Origin: Flavobacteriales bacterium
GTDB taxonomy: Bacteria > Bacteroidota > Bacteroidia > Flavobacteriales_D > Parvicellaceae
Direction of reading: 5' to 3'
Assembly: GCA_020631555.1 (NCBI GenBank)
Contig: JAHDGY010000016.1
Span: 1 to 43,430 of the forward strand
Length of the DNA stretch: 43,430 nucleotides
Part shown: piece by piece, positions 7,083 to 15,651 of the stretch
Layout of the letters: each line of letters begins with the position of its first letter
How positions within the stretch are numbered: the stretch's first letter is position 1
Notes under the pieces: model-generated
What the model saw: only the letters and a program-made list of their open reading frames with translations
Told to the model about the DNA's origin: nothing
The model's database searches: none
Program-made: the position numbers and the translations under genes

Positions 7083-7970
7083 ATGGGAAACAAAAAACAT
7101 AGCTCCCATATAATTAAATCACTAGCCATACTTTCAATGGTTAGATGGTATAACATACTGGTTTTAGGACTTTCTCTCTACCTATCCGCATTTCTTGTTT
7201 TCGCTAGTAACAAGGATATATTGATCAACTTAGCCGATTACAAAATTCACCTAAATATCTTGTCTATGCTCATAATCATTATGGGAGGATATATCGTGAA
7301 CTCGTTCTACGATCTGGAAAAAGATTTCATTAATAAACCGAAAGAGATTATATTTTCCACTGTCATTAGCAAAGATTCTGGCTTAAAAATGTACTTCTAC
7401 TTAAGCTTATTGGGCATTGCTATAAGTCTGGCGTGCAGCCGTAAAATTCTAATTTTCAACATTGTTTATGCATTTCTACTTTGGCTGTATTCCCACAAGC
7501 TTCGTAAGAAAGTTTTTATGGGCGAATTAGGTGCAAGCTTACTGACCATAATCCCATTCATCAGTTTAATGATTTATTATCGCGTGTTCGATCTGAGTAT
7601 ATTGATCTTTATGTTTTATTTCAGCTCAATAATTTTCACTCGTGAAATTATCAAAAAACTTATCTCATTTCGAGGCGATTTAGCTCTTGGTGATCAATCC
7701 ATTCCAATCGCCTTTGGAATTCGTAAAACAAAATTATTTGTGACTTTCTCTATGACTGTTTCCTGTCTTATTGTAAGTTGTTTGTATCCTGTAACCCTAG
7801 ACAAACTAATGCTATTGTTTTGCTCCTTTTGCATATTGACTATTGTTTACGGTTACTTTCTGGTAAAAAATGCTCGTTTTCCGAAAGAATATAAACGGGC
7901 CAATCTGTTGTATAAAGTTTTAATTGCACTATCCATGCTTGGACTTCTGTTTTTAACCCCTTTTCATTGA
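7083..7970 (+). CDS. UbiA-family prenyltransferase
   Basis: 295 residues from ATG 7083. A TTG at 7062 is in frame but lies inside the promoter. It is an integral membrane protein with about seven to nine hydrophobic segments. The first prenyl-diphosphate/Mg binding motif is N73-x3-D77-x3-D81 (NSFYDLEKDFINKP). The second loop is GDLALGDQSIPIAFG near residue 198. This matches the UbiA branch that includes geranylgeranylglycerol-phosphate geranylgeranyltransferase-like proteins, which is how relatives in Bacteroidota are often named. The true acceptor is unknown. Its last 18 bases overlap the end of metZ on the other strand. Family assignment is firm, substrate is open. Confidence 0.88.
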   Translation: MGNKKHSSHIIKSLAILSMVRWYNILVLGLSLYLSAFLVFASNKDILINLADYKIHLNILSMLIIIMGGYIVNSFYDLEKDFINKPKEIIFSTVISKDSGLKMYFYLSLLGIAISLACSRKILIFNIVYAFLLWLYSHKLRKKVFMGELGASLLTIIPFISLMIYYRVFDLSILIFMFYFSSIIFTREIIKKLISFRGDLALGDQSIPIAFGIRKTKLFVTFSMTVSCLIVSCLYPVTLDKLMLLFCSFCILTIVYGYFLVKNARFPKEYKRANLLYKVLIALSMLGLLFLTPFH

Positions 7971-9140
7971 AAATTCAAGTGCCTGTTCTATATCCACGAT
8001 GATGTCTTCTATGTGCTCCAAACCGACAGAAACGCGAATCATTCCGGGCAATATACCTACGCTCAATCTTTCCTGTTCCGACAATTTCGCATGCGTTGTT
8101 GATGCCGGATGACTAACAATTGTTCTTGAATCTCCAAGATTGGCAGTTAAGGTTGATAGTTTAAGGTTATTCAAGAATTTTCTTCCAGCATCAATACCAC
8201 CTTTAATTATGAATGCCACCAATGCACCTCCCTGGCTCATTTGCTTTTTTGCGGTTGCATAACCCGGGTGGGAACTTAAAAACGGATAAATTACCTTTTC
8301 AATTTGGGAATTAGCTTCCAATTTTTCGGCCAGCGCCAAAGCACTAGCACAATGGCGATCCATGCGAACGGCCAGTGTTTCCATACTTTTTGAAAGGAGC
8401 CAAGCATTAAACGGAGACAATGCAGGCCCCGTAGATCTGCAAAAAGTTCTAATTTCCTTTATCAAATCAGCTCTTCCTACAACTGCCCCACCAACAGTCC
8501 TTCCCTGTCCATCAATAAATTTAGTGGCTGAATGAATAATTAGATCAGCTCCAAACTTGGCTGGCTGTTGAAGATAGGGGCTGGCAAAACAGTTATCCAC
8601 CACCAAAATTAAATTGTGCTTTGCGCATAGCTCACCAACAAGCTGCAAATCGATGATTTCTAAACCAGGATTCGTGGGTGTTTCAATATAAAGCATCTTC
8701 GTATTTGGTTTCACCGAATCCGACCAACTTTTTACATCAGGACCGTCAACATATGAAGTCTCAATATTCCATTTTGGAAGAATTTTCGTAAAAACCGTAT
8801 GGGTAGACCCAAAAATCGACCTGCAGGACAAAATATGATCACCAGCCTTGCAAAGAGCAGCAAAAGTGGAAAAAACCGCAGCCATTCCAGATGCAGTAGC
8901 GTGGCCTGCTTCTGCTCCTTCCATTGCACAAATCTTATCCGTAAACTCGGTAAAATTAGGGTTGTCAAATCGACTATAAATTAGATGATCATTCCTGTCA
9001 GCAAACGCATCCGCCATCTCTTCCGCCGATTCAAATAAAAAACTCGAAGTCAGATACAATGGTGCTGAATGTTCGCCTGCTTCGGTACGCGGAATCTGCG
9101 TACGCACAACCTTAGTCTGGGTATGCAATTTGCTATTCAT
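7953..9140 (-). CDS. metZ: O-succinylhomoserine sulfhydrylase-type PLP enzyme
   Basis: 395 residues from ATG 9140. A start at 9161 is possible but would give a longer overlap with the upstream gene. It belongs to the Cys/Met metabolism PLP-dependent family. Lys207 in HSATKFIDGQGR is the Schiff-base lysine, and the GQGR after it is characteristic of MetZ (direct sulfhydrylation of O-succinyl- or O-acetylhomoserine to homocysteine). YSRFDNPN and ETPTNPGLEIID are the phosphate- and substrate-binding stretches. The chosen start overlaps the OsmC stop by eight bases, suggesting translational coupling. Cystathionine gamma-synthase or lyase activity cannot be excluded from sequence alone. Confidence 0.88.
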   Translation of the reverse strand: MNSKLHTQTKVVRTQIPRTEAGEHSAPLYLTSSFLFESAEEMADAFADRNDHLIYSRFDNPNFTEFTDKICAMEGAEAGHATASGMAAVFSTFAALCKAGDHILSCRSIFGSTHTVFTKILPKWNIETSYVDGPDVKSWSDSVKPNTKMLYIETPTNPGLEIIDLQLVGELCAKHNLILVVDNCFASPYLQQPAKFGADLIIHSATKFIDGQGRTVGGAVVGRADLIKEIRTFCRSTGPALSPFNAWLLSKSMETLAVRMDRHCASALALAEKLEANSQIEKVIYPFLSSHPGYATAKKQMSQGGALVAFIIKGGIDAGRKFLNNLKLSTLTANLGDSRTIVSHPASTTHAKLSEQERLSVGILPGMIRVSVGLEHIEDIIVDIEQALEFSMKRG

Positions 9141-9570
9141 AATCTTTAATACATTGACCATTTACTTCAATCCGATATACCATGATCGCGGTCCTCTCCA
9201 GCGTTTTGGCAACTGAACAATACTTGGTCATGGATAGCTCGACTGCTCTTTTCACTTTATTAGAATCGAGGTTCCCGGTCAACCGAAAGTCCACTTTTAT
9301 TTCCTCAAATAAACTTGGTTCAACATTTGGCTCGCGCATCCCATCAATTTCAATCTCAAAAGAATCTGCGAACTGTCTTTGTTTAGAGAGAATTAGTCCA
9401 ATGTCAATACCGCTGCATCCACCAAGCCCCATGAGTAGCATCTGCATTGGCCGAACCCCCAAATCTTGGCCTCCGATTGAACTTCCGGCATCCATTTGTA
9501 TTTTGACCCCTTGTTCATTTATTCCCTCGAAATGAAATTTATCGTTTAGTCTTTTTAGCTTCACCTTCAT
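9133..9570 (-). CDS. OsmC family protein
   Basis: 145 residues, the size of a single OsmC/Ohr domain. The pattern includes GGxDLGVRPMQMLLMGLGGC, with the conserved Cys at the start of the central helix (GLGGCSGIDIG), and the end KYCSVAKTLERTAIMVYRIE with the second conserved Cys (SMTKYCSVAKTL). Such proteins reduce organic hydroperoxides by a Cys pair, though the subgroup in Bacteroidota is largely untested. It overlaps the start of metZ. Co-transcription with a sulfur-amino-acid enzyme fits a thiol/peroxide role but does not prove it. Confidence 0.88.
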   Translation of the reverse strand: MKVKLKRLNDKFHFEGINEQGVKIQMDAGSSIGGQDLGVRPMQMLLMGLGGCSGIDIGLILSKQRQFADSFEIEIDGMREPNVEPSLFEEIKVDFRLTGNLDSNKVKRAVELSMTKYCSVAKTLERTAIMVYRIEVNGQCIKDYE

Positions 9571-9957
9571 ACGTTCCTAAAATGACATCCAAGTTAACGC
9601 ATATAGTTGAACTGCCCCTGATAAATTAAATTTTATAAAATGCGTACTTAATCCTAAAACTAAACACCTAGCCCAGTCACTCAATATCAAACCAATTCTA
9701 TTAAAACCAATTCTAAATAATTTTATTTACCAGCTATAGTCGTACGTCTAAACCATTAGCAATCTGACTTTTTAACAATTCAACTCAACAATTCTACCTT
9801 AAATTAAGTAATAACCTAATTGTAAATAAATCCAGAACCCTTTAAAATTGGTACTTTTAGGACTATTGCATTCGGTAAAAAACTTTCGCTCATCGACCAA
9901 AAAACAGATAACGTCAATACAGTTACCTATTCGCAAATTCTTATCGAATTTTGGGAA
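9571..9957. other. 387-base gap with open frame before the SpoIIE gene
   Basis: The left part (9571-9840) has stops in the frame of the downstream gene and contains only a short direct repeat (ACCAATTCTA twice near 9690-9713). From 9841 to 9957 the frame of the downstream phosphatase is fully open (39 codons) and protein-like, but has no ATG. A near-consensus -7 box, TACTTTTA, lies at about 9852. No RNA gene is seen. Confidence 0.5.
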
Positions 9958-11691
9958 TTGGCAGCTCGCGGTAATGTAGAAGAAATTAGAAGCCATATTC
10001 CTGCGATCAAAAGGCGCCTCCTATTGGATGAGGTGCACCCTGATGGCCCAGCTATTATTAAGCTAATAAGCGGAGTCGAAAATTTCTTTCTGACGAATAA
10101 TAAAACTGCTGAAAATCTATTCCTTACTCTTCTTCCTCCAACATACAACTGGAGCAATGGAGATTACGAAGGCTTGACTCATATTTATTGCGGAGCCAAT
10201 TATAGAGGACTCGGCGAATCCGAGCGAGCGCTAACCCATTCCCTTCTCGCCAAGGAAATGATAGACCCATTTGGACATTTTGCAACCTACTATACCATGA
10301 GTCTATATATTCTTGGTGAGCTTTACCTAGAGAACGGAAACCTAGATTCGGCGGAACGCTATTTTCTTATGGGTGCCGAACAAAGCGTTGGCAACCCCAA
10401 CAGCACGCCAAGGTTTAGAATCCTCAATGGACTTTCCAATGTTTATCTGAAAAATTTTAATTTTTCTAAATGCAAAGAATTACTCAATAAGGCCATCAGC
10501 TTAGCCGATACAGATACTCAGAAAAGCCGGGCGCTGCACGATTTAGCAAGATTTCACTTCATGCAGGAGGATTACGACTCTGCTCTTCAGCATTGTTCGG
10601 CGGGGTTGGCTTTGAGGACTGCTTCTAATATGCGAGGACCTGCAATCAGCTCTCAGCTATTAATTGGTGAAATTTTGTTAAAGCAAAAGATGACCAATCG
10701 TGCAAAAGGTATTGTTAAATCTGCACTTCAAACGGCAACGTCAATGCAAATACCTGTTAAAAGTCAGGCAGCATTTCTGCTATTATCTAAAATTTACGAA
10801 GCTGAGGGAGACTGGCAACAGTCTTTGCGTTATTTTAAATTGCACTCAGAGCTTTCCAAGTCTATTTCCAACACAGAAAAGAATAAAATTTTCACCCAGA
10901 AAACGGCCATAGAATCGTTTCACAATGAACTGAAACAAAGCATTAGTTACGCCCAAAGAATTCAACAAGCAATTTTACCTTCAGTAAATCAGATCGATCC
11001 TTTATTCTCGGAAAGCTTCATTCTGTACAAACCAAAGGCAATTGTGTCTGGAGATTTTTATTGGTGGGAGACAATTGGTGATTTATTCATGTTTGCAGTC
11101 GCTGACTGCACGGGCCATGGGGTGCCTGGAGCTATGGTTAGTGTAGTATGCAACAATGCCCTCAACAGAGCAGTCCGGGAATTTGAACTGACTTCACCCA
11201 ATCAAATACTGGATAAAGTACGACAACTGATTATTGAAACATTTTCGGGAAATGAAAATGAAGTAAACGATGGCATGGATATTTCGCTTTGTGTTGTTAA
11301 TAAATCGACCTACGTGGCGAACTTTTCCGGAGCATATAGTTCTCTGTACCTATTTAAGAAAAATTTGAAAACACCAACGATTGAAGATTTATTAGAATGT
11401 AAAGGGGACAAAATGCCAGTTGGAAAATCCGCCAGCAAGGCAAAATTTACTACTAGCACAATTCGATTAAACCCTGGAGATACGATAATTCTATCTACGG
11501 ATGGATATCCAGATCAATTTGGTGGAAAAGAAGGGAAAAAGTTGAAATCAAAACCTTTTAAACGATTATTGGCTGAGAATGTGTCCTTACCGCTTACTAA
11601 ACTACGCGACGATCTAGAAACACATTTCAACGCATGGAAAGGTCAAAACGAACAAGTGGACGATGTATGTATCTTAGGATTGAGGTTATAA
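9958..11691 (+). CDS. TPR-containing SpoIIE-type PP2C serine phosphatase
   Basis: 577 residues counted from TTG 9958. Residues ~60-320 are TPR-like helical repeats (LGELYLENGNLDSAERYFLM, LSKIYEAEGDWQQSLRYFKL). The C-terminal ~250 residues are a SpoIIE/PP2C domain: SYAQRIQQAILPS linker helix, GDFYWWE and ADCTGHGVPGAMVS with the metal-binding Asp residues, NDGMDISLC, ILSTDGYPDQFGG, and EQVDDVCILGLRL. Such proteins dephosphorylate regulatory partners, often anti-sigma-factor antagonists, in the cytoplasm. The start is uncertain: the frame is open back to 9841 with protein-like sequence (TVTYSQILIEFWELA) but no ATG, so ATT or TTG initiation, or a mutated start, must be considered. Confidence 0.88.
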   Translation: MAARGNVEEIRSHIPAIKRRLLLDEVHPDGPAIIKLISGVENFFLTNNKTAENLFLTLLPPTYNWSNGDYEGLTHIYCGANYRGLGESERALTHSLLAKEMIDPFGHFATYYTMSLYILGELYLENGNLDSAERYFLMGAEQSVGNPNSTPRFRILNGLSNVYLKNFNFSKCKELLNKAISLADTDTQKSRALHDLARFHFMQEDYDSALQHCSAGLALRTASNMRGPAISSQLLIGEILLKQKMTNRAKGIVKSALQTATSMQIPVKSQAAFLLLSKIYEAEGDWQQSLRYFKLHSELSKSISNTEKNKIFTQKTAIESFHNELKQSISYAQRIQQAILPSVNQIDPLFSESFILYKPKAIVSGDFYWWETIGDLFMFAVADCTGHGVPGAMVSVVCNNALNRAVREFELTSPNQILDKVRQLIIETFSGNENEVNDGMDISLCVVNKSTYVANFSGAYSSLYLFKKNLKTPTIEDLLECKGDKMPVGKSASKAKFTTSTIRLNPGDTIILSTDGYPDQFGGKEGKKLKSKPFKRLLAENVSLPLTKLRDDLETHFNAWKGQNEQVDDVCILGLRL

Positions 11692-11694
11692 AAA

Positions 11695-11716
11695 ATCCCC
11701 GCCTTTCGGCGAGGAT
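11695..11716 (-). terminator. Intrinsic terminator of the 65-aa gene
   Basis: A GC-rich hairpin (ATCCTCGCC-GAAA-GGCGGGGAT read on the minus strand, one A-C mismatch) is followed by a run of T residues. It lies 10 bases past the stop of the small minus-strand gene and immediately after the stop of the convergent phosphatase gene. Confidence 0.85.
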
Positions 11717-11726
11717 CAACTATATC

Positions 11727-11924
11727 TTAGTTTAATACCATTTCTACGGTATCCATACTCTTCAGTTTTCTAACGCTTAAAGCCTTAGAATAATTTAGAA
11801 TATTGGTAAGTGTCATTTTTGAGGGACCTCCAAATTCTACATTTTCATCCAAGATATTTGCTCTAATCATTTTCTCCTGTTGCGCGAAATCAGCTATTTG
11901 CTTTAAAGTGTAATTTTTGTTCAT
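11727..11924 (-). CDS. Small hypothetical protein, 65 aa
   Basis: 65 residues from ATG 11924: NKNYTLKQIADFAQQEKMIR, an amphipathic N-terminal half, then DENVEFGGPSKMTLTNILNY and a basic stretch SVRKLK. There is no membrane segment or Cys. It is likely real because it has its own strong terminator, a clean start, and follows the sigma factor gene by 71 bases in the same direction. A partner role with the sigma factor is possible by position only; it does not look like a known anti-sigma factor. Function not recognised. Confidence 0.65.
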   Translation of the reverse strand: MNKNYTLKQIADFAQQEKMIRANILDENVEFGGPSKMTLTNILNYSKALSVRKLKSMDTVEMVLN

Positions 11925-11995
11925 ATACTCATTTATCGATTGTGTTATTCAATAAACGCAGTACACTTACAAATATTGCACGATAAGCTAATTAT

Positions 11996-12601
11996 TTAAT
12001 AGCTAGTCAACATGATATCGCGCTCTGCAATCATTTTTCGTAAATTTATTAGAGCATAACGCATTCTACCTAAAGCAGTATTGATACTAACGTTGGTAGT
12101 TTCGGCAATATCTTTGAAACTCATCCCCATATAATGACGCATTTTAACAACCTCACGCTGCTCATCTGGCAACAACGCTACCAATTGTCTAACATCATCA
12201 TGAATTTGCTCCAACACTAATTCGTCCTCAATGTTCATATCGGTTAAATTAACCGTTCGGAACACGTCATATTCATCTCCATCACCAAGATTGCTTCTTC
12301 CTGCCAATGGCATTTTAGATGCTTTCCTGAAGTGATCGATTACTAAATTGTGAGCAATTCTCAATACCCAAGGCAAAAACTTTCCTTCTTCATTATATTT
12401 CCCTGCCTTTAAAGTATTCACCACTTTAATGAAGGTGTCTTGAAAAACATCCTCCGTCAAGTCTCGATCCTTAACCATCATATAAACATAGTTATAGACC
12501 TTTTGCTTGTTACGTTCTAATAAAATTTCGAAAGCTTTTTCCTCTCCTTGGAGGTATCTACGAACTAACTCCTTATCTTCAATTAAATTCAACATTTGCA
12601 T
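11996..12601 (-). CDS. ECF-type RNA polymerase sigma factor
   Basis: 201 residues. Region 2 is ELVRRYLQGEEKAFEILLER through DVFQDTFIKVVNTL and GKFLPWVLRIAHNLVIDHFR, with the -10 recognition helix. A linker with GDGDEYDVFRTVN follows. Region 4 is LLPDEQREVVKMRHYMGMSF, KDIAETTNVSINTALGRMRY and AL, a helix-turn-helix for -35 recognition. It directs RNA polymerase to an unknown gene set. No anti-sigma gene is next to it; downstream is only the 65-aa gene. It is divergent from uvrA, with a consensus promoter at 12747-12777 that would give a leader of about 140 bases. Confidence 0.92.
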   Translation of the reverse strand: MQMLNLIEDKELVRRYLQGEEKAFEILLERNKQKVYNYVYMMVKDRDLTEDVFQDTFIKVVNTLKAGKYNEEGKFLPWVLRIAHNLVIDHFRKASKMPLAGRSNLGDGDEYDVFRTVNLTDMNIEDELVLEQIHDDVRQLVALLPDEQREVVKMRHYMGMSFKDIAETTNVSINTALGRMRYALINLRKMIAERDIMLTSY

Positions 12602-12746
12602 AATTCTACCTTTAAAGGTTTACTTGTAAGTAACTAGAGTAGAGTTATGCTATATGTTTCCTCCTAATTTAAATGAGTTAATAAATCAAACTATTATTAA
12701 CAACGCGCTTCAATCAGAATTGTTGCACGGGTAGAACATTATTTTT

Positions 12747-12777
12747 CAAATATAAGTAATTCTTAGGCACAGCGCAA
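12747..12777 (-). promoter_or_regulatory. Promoter TTG-N20-TATATTTG for the sigma factor gene
   Basis: Minus strand: TATATTTG at 12754-12747 with TTG at 12777-12775, spacing 20, a good match to the Bacteroidota consensus. Transcription should start near 12740, leaving a leader of about 140 bases before the ATG at 12601. It lies beside the divergent uvrA -7 box. Confidence 0.65.
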
Positions 12778-12785
12778 TTATTAAC

Positions 12786-12793
12786 TATTTTTG
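12786..12793 (+). promoter_or_regulatory. -7 box TATTTTTG for uvrA
   Basis: TATTTTTG matches TAnnTTTG and lies 32 bases before the uvrA ATG. No TTTG at -33. It is only about nine bases from the -33 element of the divergent sigma promoter, so the two may interfere. Confidence 0.5.
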
Positions 12794-12825
12794 TTTTTCT
12801 TTTTTGGACCAATTAGGGTTAAAGC

Positions 12826-15651
12826 ATGGCAAAAGTCGATAATAACCTAATTAACAGCAGATCACATATCACAATTTCGGGAGCCAAAGTGCATAACCTT
12901 AAAAATGTAACCGTGCATATCCCGAAAAATCAACTAGTGGTAATAACCGGACTTTCGGGATCTGGAAAGTCATCTTTGGCATTTGACACATTGTATGCGG
13001 AAGGCCAAAGAAGATACGTGGAAAGCCTTTCATCGTATGCCAGGCAATTTCTCGGAAAACTTGACAAGCCGGATGTAGATAGTATCAAAGGGATTTCGCC
13101 AACGGTTGCGATTGAACAAAAGGTTATTTCAACTAATCCTAGATCAACAGTAGGAACCAACACAGAAATTTATGACTATTTAAAACTGCTATTCGCCAGA
13201 ATTGGCAAAACCATCTCTCCTGTTTCCGGTGAAATTGTAAAAAAAGATACTCCTTCGGATGTATTAGAATTCATTAAATCCGATCCCGGAGCAAAGGCTA
13301 TGCTTTTTGCTCCTATTATTATTCCACCAGATCGAAGTATTGACAAGCATTTAAAAATCTTGCAAGAGCAAGGGTTTACCAGGATTAAAATTGGGACTAA
13401 AGTAGATCGAATTGATAAAATAATTGCCAAGGATAATAACCATCAAGGTGACCTGCATTTGCTAATCGATCGTTTTGTTAGTGATCCTGATAACGATGAG
13501 AATAACAGTCGTATTATAGACTCCTCGGAAATAGCCTTCGTCGAAGGCGAGGGGGAATGTACTGTAGAGATAATAGCTGGAGACAAAACAAAAACTAAAA
13601 CCTTCTCCAATCGATACGAACTTGATGGAGTGTCTTTTCAAGAACCTAGTGTAAACTTGTTCAGTTTTAACAACCCTCTTGGAGCGTGCAAAAAGTGTGA
13701 AGGATTTGGCCAGGTGCTCGGAATTGATCCAAATTTAGTAATTCCAGATCAGGCACTTTCGATCTTTGAAGACGCAGTGGTTTGCTGGAAAGGTCCCAAA
13801 ATGGGCATGTGGAAAAAGGAATTGCTGGACCATGCAAACAAATTTGGTTTCCCTATTCATAGACCATATTCAGATTTAACGGACGAGCAAAAGGCATTGG
13901 TTTGGTCTGGAAATAGATATTTCAGTGGGCTGAATGCTTTTTTTGAATACGTGGAAAGCAAAATTTACCAGATCCAATATCGGGTTATGCTCAGTAGGTA
14001 TAGAGGAAAAACAATATGTCCTTCGTGTGCTGGAAGCAGGCTTTGCAGTGATGCTTTATATGTCAAAGTTGCCGATCGTTCAATTGGAGATCTTTCCAAT
14101 TGCACAATTGAAGAATGTTACGATTTCTTTGATGAACTCGAATTGAACGAATATGATAGCCAAGTTGCCCACCGAATTTTAATTGAAATTTCAAGTAGAC
14201 TTAAATTTTTGCGCAACGTTGGATTGGGATATCTTTCACTGAATCGTTTATCCAATACTTTGTCTGGTGGAGAATCTCAGAGAATAAATTTAGCTACTTC
14301 GTTAGGCAGTAGTCTAGTTGGAGCAACTTACATATTAGATGAGCCAAGCATTGGTCTCCATCCTAGAGACACTGCCAGGCTGATTTCCGTTTTACAATCT
14401 CTTAGAGACATTGGTAATTCGGTGGTGGTAGTTGAGCACGACGAAGAAGTTATGGAATCTGCAGACCATATTATAGACATGGGGCCGCAGGCTGGAGCCC
14501 TTGGCGGAACTGTTGTTTTCGAAGGAAATCATCAAAAACTTGTGACCGACAACACAAGTTTAACCGCACAATACCTTACTGGAAAACAGAAAATTGCCAT
14601 TCCTAAATCCCGAAGAAAATGGACAAATTATATTCAAATTGTTGGGGCACGAGAAAACAATCTCAATAATGTTGATGTCAAAATTCCGTTGAATGTTTTT
14701 ACAGTAATTACAGGGGTTAGTGGTTCCGGTAAATCATCACTAGTCAAAACCATTTTGTTTCCAGCTCTTCAAAAGCACTTTGGTGGATTCGTTGATAAGT
14801 GTGGAGTGTTCAATAAGTTAGAGGGCAATCTTAACGCAATTGAAAATGTGGATTATGTGGATCAAAACCCAATTGGTAAATCCAGCCGTTCCAACCCTGT
14901 AACCTACGTGAAAGCTTACGACGACATTCGTAACCTATTTACCGCTCAACAGTTATCAAAAATCAATGGTTTCAAAACAAAGCATTTCAGTTTTAACGTT
15001 GAAGGAGGCAGATGCGATGAATGCGAAGGTGAAGGACAGGTCAAAATAGAAATGCAGTTTATGGCCGATGTTGTAATGCAATGTGACGCCTGTAAGGGGA
15101 AACGTTTTAAAAAAGATGTCCTTGAAATTCAATATCAAGGAAAAAGTATTTACGATATTCTCTGCATGACGGTTGATGAAGCGATTGTTTTTTTTGACCC
15201 CACCAAGGGAACCAATGAACGCAAAATTTATTCTAAGCTAAAGGCACTGAGCACTGTTGGTATGGGGTATATTCAGCTTGGGCAATCCTCAAGTACGTTG
15301 AGTGGCGGTGAAGCCCAACGAATAAAGTTAGGAGCCGTGCTAAGTAAGGAGAAAAATGAAAAAAAGACATTGTTCATTTTTGACGAACCCACCACTGGAC
15401 TTCATTTCCACGATGTTCAAAAGCTAATCAGTGCAATGAACGCCTTGATCGAACGAGGCCATTCTGTTGTAATTATTGAACATCATGCTGATGTAATCAA
15501 ATCAGCTGATTGGGTTATTGATCTGGGGCCGGAAGGTGGAAAAAAAGGTGGAAACATTGTTTTTGAAGGTATCCCGGAAGATTTGATCCAAATTGAAGAA
15601 TCGTATACAGGTAAATTCTTGGCAACGAAGTTTGCGATGTCAGTTTCCTAA
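12826..15651 (+). CDS. uvrA: Excinuclease ABC subunit A (UvrA)
   Basis: 941 residues, the usual size. UvrA is the damage-recognising ATPase of nucleotide-excision repair. Two ABC modules are present: Walker A GLSGSGKSS with Lys48, and GVSGSGKSS with Lys636; signatures LSGGESQR near 480 and LSGGEAQR near 825; Walker B ends YILDEPSIGLHP and IFDEPTTGLHF. The YAEGQRRYVESLSSYARQFL block after the first Walker A is diagnostic. Zinc-finger cysteine pairs are CKKCEGFG with CPSCAGS, and CDECEGEG with CDACKGK. The stop overlaps the convergent permease gene by four bases. Bacteroidota often carry two UvrA genes; which one this is cannot be told. Confidence 0.97.
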   Translation: MAKVDNNLINSRSHITISGAKVHNLKNVTVHIPKNQLVVITGLSGSGKSSLAFDTLYAEGQRRYVESLSSYARQFLGKLDKPDVDSIKGISPTVAIEQKVISTNPRSTVGTNTEIYDYLKLLFARIGKTISPVSGEIVKKDTPSDVLEFIKSDPGAKAMLFAPIIIPPDRSIDKHLKILQEQGFTRIKIGTKVDRIDKIIAKDNNHQGDLHLLIDRFVSDPDNDENNSRIIDSSEIAFVEGEGECTVEIIAGDKTKTKTFSNRYELDGVSFQEPSVNLFSFNNPLGACKKCEGFGQVLGIDPNLVIPDQALSIFEDAVVCWKGPKMGMWKKELLDHANKFGFPIHRPYSDLTDEQKALVWSGNRYFSGLNAFFEYVESKIYQIQYRVMLSRYRGKTICPSCAGSRLCSDALYVKVADRSIGDLSNCTIEECYDFFDELELNEYDSQVAHRILIEISSRLKFLRNVGLGYLSLNRLSNTLSGGESQRINLATSLGSSLVGATYILDEPSIGLHPRDTARLISVLQSLRDIGNSVVVVEHDEEVMESADHIIDMGPQAGALGGTVVFEGNHQKLVTDNTSLTAQYLTGKQKIAIPKSRRKWTNYIQIVGARENNLNNVDVKIPLNVFTVITGVSGSGKSSLVKTILFPALQKHFGGFVDKCGVFNKLEGNLNAIENVDYVDQNPIGKSSRSNPVTYVKAYDDIRNLFTAQQLSKINGFKTKHFSFNVEGGRCDECEGEGQVKIEMQFMADVVMQCDACKGKRFKKDVLEIQYQGKSIYDILCMTVDEAIVFFDPTKGTNERKIYSKLKALSTVGMGYIQLGQSSSTLSGGEAQRIKLGAVLSKEKNEKKTLFIFDEPTTGLHFHDVQKLISAMNALIERGHSVVIIEHHADVIKSADWVIDLGPEGGKKGGNIVFEGIPEDLIQIEESYTGKFLATKFAMSVS

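Noticed and set aside
9182-9535. 117-aa plus-strand ORF
   Set aside because: It lies antisense and wholly inside the clear OsmC gene; composition is that of a shadow frame.
9690-9715. Short tandem repeat ACCAATTCTA as a CRISPR or iteron
   Set aside because: Only two copies of ten bases in AT-rich DNA, without regular spacers.
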